Below the pieces are notes generated by a model that saw only the letters and a list, made by a program, of their open reading frames with translations, was not told the origin of the DNA and made no database searches. A stretch of DNA of 64,000 bases from JAFGVL01 sp964546015 (GTDB lineage Bacteria > Bacteroidota > Bacteroidia > Bacteroidales > Paludibacteraceae), in the NCBI GenBank assembly GCA_964546015.1, contig CAZJHO010000004.1, positions 124,001 through 188,000 of the forward strand, read 5' to 3'. Numbering within the stretch: position 1 is the stretch's first letter; the number at the start of each line of letters is the position of its first letter. Positions 16,346 to 23,258 of the stretch are shown here, piece by piece. Made by a program: the position numbers and the translations under genes.

Positions 16346-17359
16346 TTAATGAACAATAGCATTAACCGTAGAAGAATCTTTTACTTTAACAATATAATAT
16401 CCTTGAGGTAATGAAACCGTATTTGCTCCTGCATTTCCTTTAATTGTTTGTATCGTTCCTTGTGCATTGATTACTTGAATAGGTGCGGCTTCAGGTAAAT
16501 TGATAGTTAATTGTCCTTTTCCGGAAATAACAGAGAAATCGGCAGTAGAAGCTTTTTTTGCTTTGGTGCCGGGATCGTAGGCGTCCAAATTAGCCCAAGC
16601 TAATGCAGAAGTTTCTCCAAAGCCTATTCTAATACCGTCAATACTTCCGGCAGGTCCTCGGGTAGAGGCATTTTGCCAAATAAAATCGCTTATGGCAGTA
16701 GGATCATTTCCTGTTGATGTAGATACTTCTGCATTTGTAGTTAAAGGCTCGGTTGAAATATCAGGATTAATCCATAATTCTACAACATCATTACCACTAC
16801 CTGATACAACAGTATGTCGAAGTACAATTAAATAGGTTTGCCCAAATGTACATTCTGTAGGAGTAGAGGCATAAGCAAAATTACCGGCATTTTTTGAAAC
16901 TCCTATAGCATAACCGGAACCGGATTGTTTTACAATAAGTCTATCATAATATGTAGTTCCACCATTATTTGTAATTCCGGTAAAATAGCTGTCGTTAGTA
17001 CTAACTTCTGTTGTCGAGGCTATGTTCAGTAATAAAGATACATAATAAACAGAATCTCCTGCTAAAGTTTTTTGTGTAAATGATTTGTACACTCTATTCG
17101 AAGTTGAACTTCCTTTAGGAAAGGAAATATAGTTGCCTCCACCCCCTTTATAGTTGGTGTATGTAAGAAGGCTCGTATTAGCTATTATAGGGTTTACCGT
17201 ACCACTTCCAGCCGCGACCCAATCGCTTTGTCCGGCTAAATTGTCACCTACTGTAAGTCCTGTAAAGTCTTCAGAAAACAAAGGAGTTGCCGATAAACTT
17301 AAACTTCCGACTGTCAAACCGGCAATCAGAAGCACTGATTTAAAAGTGATTTTTTCCAT
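16346..17359 (-). CDS. Secreted protein with a T9SS type A-like C-terminal sorting domain
   Basis: 337 aa. Signal peptide of about 24 residues (ending SLSATPLF). Residues about 28-250 form a beta-rich region (FSEDFTGLTVGDNLAGQSDW.., RIGFGETSALAWANLDAYD) like lectin or LamG-like jelly-rolls. Residues about 265-337 look like a type A sorting domain (IQVINAQGTIQTIKGN, LPQGYYIVKVKDSS). Such domains direct export by T9SS and are cleaved on the surface. No enzyme motif is seen; sugar binding is a guess. It neighbours another CTD protein at 17418. Confidence 0.75.
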   Translation of the reverse strand: MEKITFKSVLLIAGLTVGSLSLSATPLFSEDFTGLTVGDNLAGQSDWVAAGSGTVNPIIANTSLLTYTNYKGGGGNYISFPKGSSTSNRVYKSFTQKTLAGDSVYYVSLLLNIASTTEVSTNDSYFTGITNNGGTTYYDRLIVKQSGSGYAIGVSKNAGNFAYASTPTECTFGQTYLIVLRHTVVSGSGNDVVELWINPDISTEPLTTNAEVSTSTGNDPTAISDFIWQNASTRGPAGSIDGIRIGFGETSALAWANLDAYDPGTKAKKASTADFSVISGKGQLTINLPEAAPIQVINAQGTIQTIKGNAGANTVSLPQGYYIVKVKDSSTVNAIVH

Positions 17360-17387
17360 GATAATAATTTTTAATAAGTTTTTATAA

Positions 17388-17416
17388 ACAAAAATGACCT
17401 ACAAAAAGGCAGGTCA
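17388..17416 (-). terminator. Terminator after the stand-alone CTD gene
   Basis: The minus strand reads TGACCT-10-AGGTCA then a T-rich run, directly after the stop codon at 17418. Confidence 0.65.
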
Positions 17417-17417
17417 C

Positions 17418-17735
17418 TTATTTTACAGATATTTTTTTAGTGAAATCGTTAACCCGTACAATGTAATATCCTTTTTTCAGGTCTATTGTGAAATATTGTT
17501 TGGATTCTGAAGTAGAAGCGTTAAAAATACTAACACCTAACATACTGAAAATTTCAACTGAAGAATTTATCGGCGCATTTTCAATAATAAGTCTATTGTT
17601 ATAATAAGAAATTAAGATTGAAGAAGATTGTTCCGTAGAAAATCGTTCATACGAATCACTTTTGCCATCTTGAGAAGCAAAAACAAACAGCGTACAGGAT
17701 AGACTTATAAGTAATATGAGTAATTTTTGTTTCAT
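17418..17735 (-). CDS. Small secreted protein consisting of a T9SS sorting domain
   Basis: 105 aa. Signal peptide (MKQKLLILLISLSCTLFVFA), a short Ser/Glu-rich linker, then about 70 residues with the type A CTD pattern: NRLIIENAPINSSVEIFSMLG, then FTIDLKKGYYIVRVNDFTKK ending in ISVK. There is no room for a cargo domain. ATG at 17735 is preferred over 17780, because a -7 box (17778-17785, minus) sits at the longer start. It could be a decoy, a linker for other surface proteins, or a remnant of a larger cargo gene; the clean signal peptide, promoter and terminator argue against simple decay. Confidence 0.7.
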   Translation of the reverse strand: MKQKLLILLISLSCTLFVFASQDGKSDSYERFSTEQSSSILISYYNNRLIIENAPINSSVEIFSMLGVSIFNASTSESKQYFTIDLKKGYYIVRVNDFTKKISVK

Positions 17736-17777
17736 AGTATGCAGCAGAAAAAAACACTTTCCACTTTTAAGTAAGTC

Positions 17778-17785
17778 CAAAAATA
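17778..17785 (-). promoter_or_regulatory. -7 promoter box for the stand-alone CTD gene
   Basis: The minus strand reads TATTTTTG, 43 bp before the ATG at 17735. It fixes the start downstream of an alternative ATG at 17780. Confidence 0.5.
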
Positions 17786-17819
17786 CAAAATATTTCTGAA
17801 AAAAAAATATTTAATGTGT

Positions 17820-17855
17820 AAAAAAGAGTGAACTATAATATTTATGTTCACTCCT
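17820..17855 (-). terminator. Terminator after fabG
   Basis: GAGTGAAC/GTTCACTC (17826-17833 with 17846-17853) is followed by T6 on the minus strand, about 30 bp after the fabG stop. Confidence 0.8.
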
Positions 17856-17881
17856 TCTGTAGTTTTTATGATTTATGGAAA

Positions 17882-18628
17882 TCAGGTGTTCATGCCTCCG
17901 CAAACATTGATTACTTGCCCATTTACATAGCTAGATAAATCAGAAGCAAGGAATAATGTTACTTTAGCTACTTCTTCAGGTGAGCCTCCTCGACGCATAG
18001 GAATTACTTCTGCCCATTTTTTGCGTTGTTCTTCAGTTAAAGCATGTGTCATTTCTGTTTCGATAAAACCTGGAGCAATGGCATTGGCACGAATACCACG
18101 CGAACCAAGTTCTTTTGCTATTGATTTAGCTAAACCAATCATTCCTGCTTTTGATGCAGAATAGTTTGCTTGTCCGGCATTACCCGAAACACCCACAACA
18201 GAACTCATATTGATAATAGAGCCTGATTTTTGTTTCATCATGATGGGTGTACATGCATTTATAAAGTTAAAAGCCGATTTCAGGTTGACATTAATAACTG
18301 CATCCCATTGTAATTCGCTCATGCGCATCATCAAACCATCTTTTGTGATACCTGCATTATTAACCAGTACATCAATGTGACCGAAATCATTTACAATTTC
18401 GGCAACGACTTTGTGGGTGTCTTCAAAAAGAGCCGCATTTGATGCGTATCCTTTAGCCTTGACTCCTAATGCCTTTAATTCTTTTTCGGTAGCTTTTGCA
18501 TTTTCATCAATATTTAAATCAGTAAATGCAATGTTTGCTCCTTCGCTGGCTAATTTTAAAGCAATCGCTTTTCCGATACCGCGTGCAGCACCGGTTACAA
18601 TAGCTACTTTTCCTTCTAATAGTTTCAT
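17882..18628 (-). CDS. fabG: 3-oxoacyl-[ACP] reductase
   Basis: 248 aa short-chain dehydrogenase. The NADPH loop GAARGIGKA is at 13-21, NNAG at about 90, and the catalytic Ser plus YSASK motif sit in MSSVVGVSGNAGQANYSASKAG. It reduces 3-oxoacyl-ACP in fatty acid elongation. ATG at 18628 (MKLLEGKVAIVTG) is chosen; the in-frame ATG at 18715 lies upstream of a good promoter (18658-18690). It stands alone rather than in a fab cluster, so another SDR role is possible, but length and motifs fit FabG well. Confidence 0.9.
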   Translation of the reverse strand: MKLLEGKVAIVTGAARGIGKAIALKLASEGANIAFTDLNIDENAKATEKELKALGVKAKGYASNAALFEDTHKVVAEIVNDFGHIDVLVNNAGITKDGLMMRMSELQWDAVINVNLKSAFNFINACTPIMMKQKSGSIINMSSVVGVSGNAGQANYSASKAGMIGLAKSIAKELGSRGIRANAIAPGFIETEMTHALTEEQRKKWAEVIPMRRGGSPEEVAKVTLFLASDLSSYVNGQVINVCGGMNT

Positions 18629-18657
18629 AAACTTTATAATTAAAAATTTTAACGCCG

Positions 18658-18690
18658 CAAAAATACGCTTTTTTTGTCTAAATAGTTCAA
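18658..18690 (-). promoter_or_regulatory. fabG promoter (-33 TTG, -7 TATTTTTG)
   Basis: The minus strand has TTG at 18690-18688, a 22-bp spacer, then TATTTTTG at 18665-18658, 29 bp before the ATG. It is divergent from the rmlA promoter. Confidence 0.6.
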
Positions 18691-18723
18691 TTTTTTTAGA
18701 ATAGGATATCTGCATAAAAAATG

Positions 18724-18731
18724 TAATTTTG
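18724..18731 (+). promoter_or_regulatory. -7 promoter box for the rmlACD group
   Basis: TAATTTTG followed by C, 31 bp before the preferred rmlA ATG at 18763. Confidence 0.5.
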
Positions 18732-18762
18732 CAGAATTAATTTGAAAATGAAAATTAAAAGT

Positions 18763-19641
18763 ATGAAAGGAATTATTCTTGCAGGTGGTTCGGGAACGCG
18801 CCTTTACCCCGTTACTAAAAGTATATCTAAACAAATTGTGCCGGTTTATGATAAACCAATGATTTATTATCCGATGTCGGTTTTAATGCTTTCGGGTATT
18901 CGCGAAATATTAATTATTTCTACGCCGCAAGATATTCATTTGTATGAGAATTTATTTGGTAATGGTTCCGATTTAGGTTTAAAATTGGAGTATGCCATTC
19001 AACCTTCGCCCGATGGTTTAGCACAAGCTTTTATTATCGGTGAGAAATTTATTGGAAACGATAGCGTTTGTATGGTGCTTGGCGATAATATTTTTTATGG
19101 TTTAAATTTTTCAAAACAATTAGAAACAGCCGCCGAGCTAAAAGATGGTGCAACAGTCTTCGGCTACTATGTAAATGACCCTGAACGCTATGGTGTTGCT
19201 GAATTTGATGAAACAGGTAAAGTGCTTAGTTTGGAAGAAAAACCGTTGAAGCCAAAATCGAATTGGGCAGTGACCGGGTTATATTTTTATAGTAATGATG
19301 TGGTTGTAAAAGCTAAAAGCTTGAAACCGTCAGCTCGTGGCGAATTGGAAATAACAGATCTCAACCGTTTGTATCTTGAAGAAGGTCGTTTAAATGTAGA
19401 ATTGTTCGGGCGAGGTATGGCTTGGCTTGATACCGGTACGCACGACAGTTTGCTCGAAGCATCCAATTTTATTTCTACTATTCAAAACCGTCAAGGCTTG
19501 CAAGTGGCTTGCTTGGAAGAAATAGCTTATCATAAAGGTTATATTTCCCGCGAAAAAATACTCGAATTGGCTGAACCGTTAAAGAAAAATCAATACGGTC
19601 AATATTTAATTAAAATTGCTAACGATAAAAATTTAAAATAG
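18763..19641 (+). CDS. rmlA: Glucose-1-phosphate thymidylyltransferase
   Basis: 292 aa. It starts MKGIILAGGSGTRLYP, the nucleotidyltransferase loop, followed by KPMIYYPMSVLML, QPSPDGLAQAFIIG and VLGDNIFYG, all typical of RmlA. It makes dTDP-glucose from glucose-1-P and dTTP, the first step to dTDP-rhamnose for surface polysaccharide. In-frame ATGs at 18742 and 18748 exist, but 18763 matches the family start. First in the rmlA - rmlC - rmlD group. Confidence 0.95.
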   Translation: MKGIILAGGSGTRLYPVTKSISKQIVPVYDKPMIYYPMSVLMLSGIREILIISTPQDIHLYENLFGNGSDLGLKLEYAIQPSPDGLAQAFIIGEKFIGNDSVCMVLGDNIFYGLNFSKQLETAAELKDGATVFGYYVNDPERYGVAEFDETGKVLSLEEKPLKPKSNWAVTGLYFYSNDVVVKAKSLKPSARGELEITDLNRLYLEEGRLNVELFGRGMAWLDTGTHDSLLEASNFISTIQNRQGLQVACLEEIAYHKGYISREKILELAEPLKKNQYGQYLIKIANDKNLK

Positions 19642-19719
19642 AATCAGGATACAAGAGCCAAGAATCAAGATTTCAGATCTTCTTCTTGACTCTTGATTCT
19701 TGACTCTTGATTCTGAATT
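19642..19719. repeat. Palindromic TTGATTCTTGACTC repeat spacer
   Basis: The rmlA-rmlC spacer holds tandem TTGATTCTTGACTC words facing an inverted copy (CAAGAATCAAGA), so the transcript can form a long imperfect hairpin. No coding potential is seen. Confidence 0.7.
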
Positions 19720-20268
19720 ATGGAAATTATAAAAACAGAAATCCCTGATTTATTTATTATTAAAAATAGAGTTTTTGAAGATGCTCGCGGCTATTTTACC
19801 GAATCGTACAACGAAAAAACTTTCGAAGCCAACGGCATTAATATTCATTTTTGCCAAGATAATCGTTCAAAATCATCGTATGGCGTGATTCGCGGATTAC
19901 ATTACCAGCTCAACCCTGCAAGTCAATCAAAGTTGGTTTCGGTAATAATAGGTAAAGTGTATGATGTGGCTGTTGATATACGCAAAGGTTCTCCTACATT
20001 CGGGAAATGGGTCGGTGTAGAGCTTTCGGACGAAAATCATTTGCAGTTCCTTATCCCTCAAGGATTTGCACATGGTTTCTCAGTATTGAGCGAAACAGCT
20101 ATTTTCAGTTATAAATGTGATAATTTTTATACTCCCGAATTTGACCGAGGGATTATGTACAACGACCCAGCGCTGAATATTGATTGGAAAATCCCTGCAG
20201 ACAAAGCTGTTATTTCGGAAAAAGACCTTAAACATCCGCTTTTGGCTGATGCTGAAATGAATTTTTAA
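19720..20268 (+). CDS. rmlC: dTDP-4-dehydrorhamnose 3,5-epimerase
   Basis: 182 aa cupin-fold epimerase. Family motifs are VFEDARGYFTESYNEKTF, QDNRSKSSYGVIRGLHYQ (with the catalytic-region His), KVYDVAVDIRKGSPTFGKWVG and FLIPQGFAHGFSVLSE. It is the third enzyme of dTDP-L-rhamnose synthesis. It sits between rmlA and rmlD on the same strand. Confidence 0.95.
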   Translation: MEIIKTEIPDLFIIKNRVFEDARGYFTESYNEKTFEANGINIHFCQDNRSKSSYGVIRGLHYQLNPASQSKLVSVIIGKVYDVAVDIRKGSPTFGKWVGVELSDENHLQFLIPQGFAHGFSVLSETAIFSYKCDNFYTPEFDRGIMYNDPALNIDWKIPADKAVISEKDLKHPLLADAEMNF

Positions 20269-20391
20269 AGCCCCCTAAATCCCCGCCAGCTGGCGGGAGA
20301 CTTTAGCACAGGCTATATGTAATGAATCTCAAAGAAAAAATCTCAATAATGAATACTAACGCAAAATCTCCCTTTCGGGGGGTGGGAGGGC
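20269..20391. repeat. MITE-like fold-back element A (rmlC-rmlD junction)
   Basis: The left arm (20267-20304, AGCCCCCTAAATCCCC plus a small GCCAGCTGGC hairpin) and right arm (20363-20391, ending GGTGGGAGGGC) are diverged inverted copies, about 58 bp apart. The same arm type recurs as element B at 27291-27440. The right arm is translated as the N-terminal KSPFRGVGG of RmlD. Confidence 0.6.
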
Positions 20392-21242
20392 GTATCCTCA
20401 TAACTGGAGCTAACGGACAATTAGGAAACGAAATGCGTGCGCTTTCGACGCAATATCCACAATATGAGTATATTTTTACCGATGTCGCCGAATTGGATAT
20501 TTGCAATAAAATGGCTGTTTTTAACTTTATTTCGGCTCAAAAGCCTGATTTCATTGTGAATTGTGCTGCCTATACAGCAGTAACTAAAGCTGAGGAAGAA
20601 ACCGAACTCAGTTATGCGATTAACCGAGATGCAGTACAAAACCTCGGTGAAGCAGTTGCAAAAATAGGTGCAAAAATGATTCATGTTTCAACCGATTATG
20701 TTTTTAATGGAAAAGGCTATTTGCCTTACACCGAAGATATGCCGATTAATCCTGAATCTGTTTACGGCAAATCAAAAGCTGAAGGGGAAAAGGCATTGAA
20801 GAGTGTTTGTAAAGAAAGTATTATTCTGCGTACATCATGGTTGTATTCAAGTTTTGGAAATAATTTTGTGAAAACCATGATTAAACTTGGTCGAGAAAAG
20901 GAAGAATTAACCGTAATTTTCGATCAAATAGGTACACCGACCTATGCTGCCGATTTAGCTTCGACTATTATGCAGATTATTAGTAGCGGTAAGTTTGAAG
21001 TAGGTATTTATCATTACTCTAATGAAGGTGTTTGCAGTTGGTATGATTTTGCCAAATCAATTCACAAATTATCGGGAATTGTTTCGTGTAAGGTATTGCC
21101 GTTGGAAACCAAAGATTATTCGGATAGAACACCACGCCCTTTTTACAGCATACTAAATAAAGCAAAAATAAAAGCTGTTTATGGAATTGAAATTCCGCAT
21201 TGGGAAGAAAGTTTGATCAAATGTTTGGAAAAACTCAATTAA
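20349..21242 (+). CDS. rmlD: dTDP-4-dehydrorhamnose reductase
   Basis: 297 aa from ATG at 20349 (an alternative ATG at 20322 gives 306). Rossmann loop RILITGANGQLGNEM, then ISAQKPDFIVNCAAYTAV, STDYVFNGKGYLPYTED and the SDR pair YGKSK. It performs the last step to dTDP-L-rhamnose. The first roughly 16 residues before RILITG are not part of the family: they are translated from the right arm of fold-back element A (20363-20391). No rmlB is present in the window. Confidence 0.92.
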   Translation: MNTNAKSPFRGVGGRILITGANGQLGNEMRALSTQYPQYEYIFTDVAELDICNKMAVFNFISAQKPDFIVNCAAYTAVTKAEEETELSYAINRDAVQNLGEAVAKIGAKMIHVSTDYVFNGKGYLPYTEDMPINPESVYGKSKAEGEKALKSVCKESIILRTSWLYSSFGNNFVKTMIKLGREKEELTVIFDQIGTPTYAADLASTIMQIISSGKFEVGIYHYSNEGVCSWYDFAKSIHKLSGIVSCKVLPLETKDYSDRTPRPFYSILNKAKIKAVYGIEIPHWEESLIKCLEKLN

Positions 21243-21251
21243 GTTAAGAAT

Positions 21252-21290
21252 AAAAGTCTCCTTGAAGAAAGCAACAAAGAGGCTTTTTTT
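21252..21290. terminator. Hairpin between convergent rmlD and the debranching enzyme
   Basis: AAAAGTCTCCTT pairs with AAAGAGGCTTTT (two G-U pairs) and is followed by T on the plus strand. It overlaps the minus-strand stop of the debranching gene at 21289. Confidence 0.6.
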
Positions 21291-23241
21291 ATTGGATTTT
21301 TTGACTTTGTTCGAAAGTTTCGAGAAGTTTTAAGGTTCGAAGGATTTCGCCTATACTCATTGCAAAGGAAATTGCTCCTTGACCTTTATATGGAGGGTTT
21401 CCATCAAATAACTCATTTAATGTACCAATACAAAATTCACTCATTTCGCTTTCAAATCCGATAGTCATGCGTTCTAGGAATGACAATCCACTCATTTTTC
21501 GTATTTTGAGATAAGCTTCGGCAAAAGGTCCGATAAGCCATGGCCAAACGGTTCCGTTATGGTAAGCATAACTGCGTTCTATCTCATTCCCTCGATATTC
21601 CGGCTTGTAGTATCCGCTTTTAGGACTAAGTGTTCTTAGTCCTTTCGGTGTAAGTAGTTCGCGTGTTACAATATCTAAAACAGCTTTTTGTTGAGTCTTA
21701 TCAAGAGGAGAATAAGGTAAAGAAACAGCAAAAATCATATTAGGACGAATTTCCTTATCTTGAAAATTTCCATCAACATAGTCGTATAAATAAGTACCGT
21801 TCCAAAATAAATTCAGAAATGATTGCTTTGTCATTTCGTCTGCTTGATAATCAAGCACATCAGCATTATATTCGTCTTTGAATCGAGTTTTCGAAGCCGC
21901 AAATTTTAAAGCATTATACCAAAGGGCATTTATTTCGACTAAATAACCACTACGAGGATTTGTAGGCATACCGTATGCAATTCCGTTCATCCAACTTACA
22001 GGATTGTCATATCCATTTGTATAGAGCAATCCGTTGTCATGTAAAAATAAGTTCGGATGCTTTTGTCGGCGGATAAAATATAAAATCTCCGAAATAATTT
22101 CTTCATATTTTTCCGAAGCTTTCTCTATTGATGTATAGGCCGCATATTGTTGTATTGTCCAAATGAACCACAAGAGAACATCCGGTTTTTCTATTTCATG
22201 TATTTCGGAAATATTAGGTTTACCATTCATAAAGTCTCGAATGGCTTTTATGGATGTTTCCATTATATGTTCAAACAGGTCTAAGTTGCCTATGCTTAAT
22301 GTGATACCCGGTAATGAGATAAATTGATCGCGGGCTCGGCATTTAAACCAAGGGTAACCTGCCATTATATAATGACCATCATTGATTTTATTATAGAACT
22401 GTTGGGCGGAGTTCCTTAAACAATTGAAAAAATCAAGTCGAGAGGTGCGTTTTCTTAATTCATCATCATAAATGGATTTGAATTTTTTTGTATCTGCAGC
22501 ATTTACACCTGCAGAAAAAATAACAGCTTCACCTTTCTTCATCGGGAACTCAAAATAGCCGGGCACAAACAAATCTTCTTTGTATTCATATCCTCTTTCT
22601 TGTTCTCGAATATATTCTATTCCTTTGTACCAATCCGGTTTTGATACAAAGTTTACTTTTTTAGAAAATTGCATGGCTAAATTCGGATAACCTTCGTACA
22701 GGCACATCGAAATACCATTTTCTATTTCTTGATAATTTTTATTAATCACATTGTTTTCTACACAAAGTTTATTCACGCTTCGGAATGCCATAAATGGTTT
22801 TAGGCGAATCAGGGTAGGAGAATGGGTTTCGAGTAGAGTGTATTTTATTAGAATACGATTTTCGTGCGAGATAAAAACTCTTTCGCGTGAAAAAATAACG
22901 CCGCCAACTCTATAAATTGTGCTGGCAACAGTTTCGATATTAAACTCGCGAATATATTTATGTCCTTTAGGATGATAATTATCTCCTTCGTATTTATGAA
23001 CACCCATGTCAAACTCAGTTCCATGTTGTATTACTGTTTCATCCAACGAAGAAAGTAAAACATGGTTATCTCCATCTAATTCAGGTATTGGCACAACAAC
23101 TAGCCCATGATATTTGCGTGTGTTGCAATCTACAATCGTTGTTAAGCTGTATGCTCCGGAGCGATTAGTGCGTAACATTTCTTTAGTTAACGATTTTTCT
23201 AGATTGACCAATAGTGTTCTGTCGAATTTCAAATAACTCAT
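21289..23241 (-). CDS. Glycogen debranching enzyme (amylo-alpha-1,6-glucosidase)
   Basis: 650 aa from ATG at 23241 (MSYLKFDRTLLVNLEKS). The N-terminal debranching domain (about 20-230) has EMLRTNRSGAYSLTTIVDCNTRKYHGLVV and SSLDETVI. The C-terminal (alpha/alpha)6 glucosidase domain (about 290-640) has AGYPWFKCRARDQFISLPG and YHNGTVWPWLIGPFAEAY. It removes alpha-1,6 branches of glycogen. An in-frame start at 23319 would overlap rsh and is not needed. It is 17 bp after rsh and probably cotranscribed. Confidence 0.9.
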   Translation of the reverse strand: MSYLKFDRTLLVNLEKSLTKEMLRTNRSGAYSLTTIVDCNTRKYHGLVVVPIPELDGDNHVLLSSLDETVIQHGTEFDMGVHKYEGDNYHPKGHKYIREFNIETVASTIYRVGGVIFSRERVFISHENRILIKYTLLETHSPTLIRLKPFMAFRSVNKLCVENNVINKNYQEIENGISMCLYEGYPNLAMQFSKKVNFVSKPDWYKGIEYIREQERGYEYKEDLFVPGYFEFPMKKGEAVIFSAGVNAADTKKFKSIYDDELRKRTSRLDFFNCLRNSAQQFYNKINDGHYIMAGYPWFKCRARDQFISLPGITLSIGNLDLFEHIMETSIKAIRDFMNGKPNISEIHEIEKPDVLLWFIWTIQQYAAYTSIEKASEKYEEIISEILYFIRRQKHPNLFLHDNGLLYTNGYDNPVSWMNGIAYGMPTNPRSGYLVEINALWYNALKFAASKTRFKDEYNADVLDYQADEMTKQSFLNLFWNGTYLYDYVDGNFQDKEIRPNMIFAVSLPYSPLDKTQQKAVLDIVTRELLTPKGLRTLSPKSGYYKPEYRGNEIERSYAYHNGTVWPWLIGPFAEAYLKIRKMSGLSFLERMTIGFESEMSEFCIGTLNELFDGNPPYKGQGAISFAMSIGEILRTLKLLETFEQSQKIQ

Positions 23242-23258
23242 AATGTGCAGATTATAGG

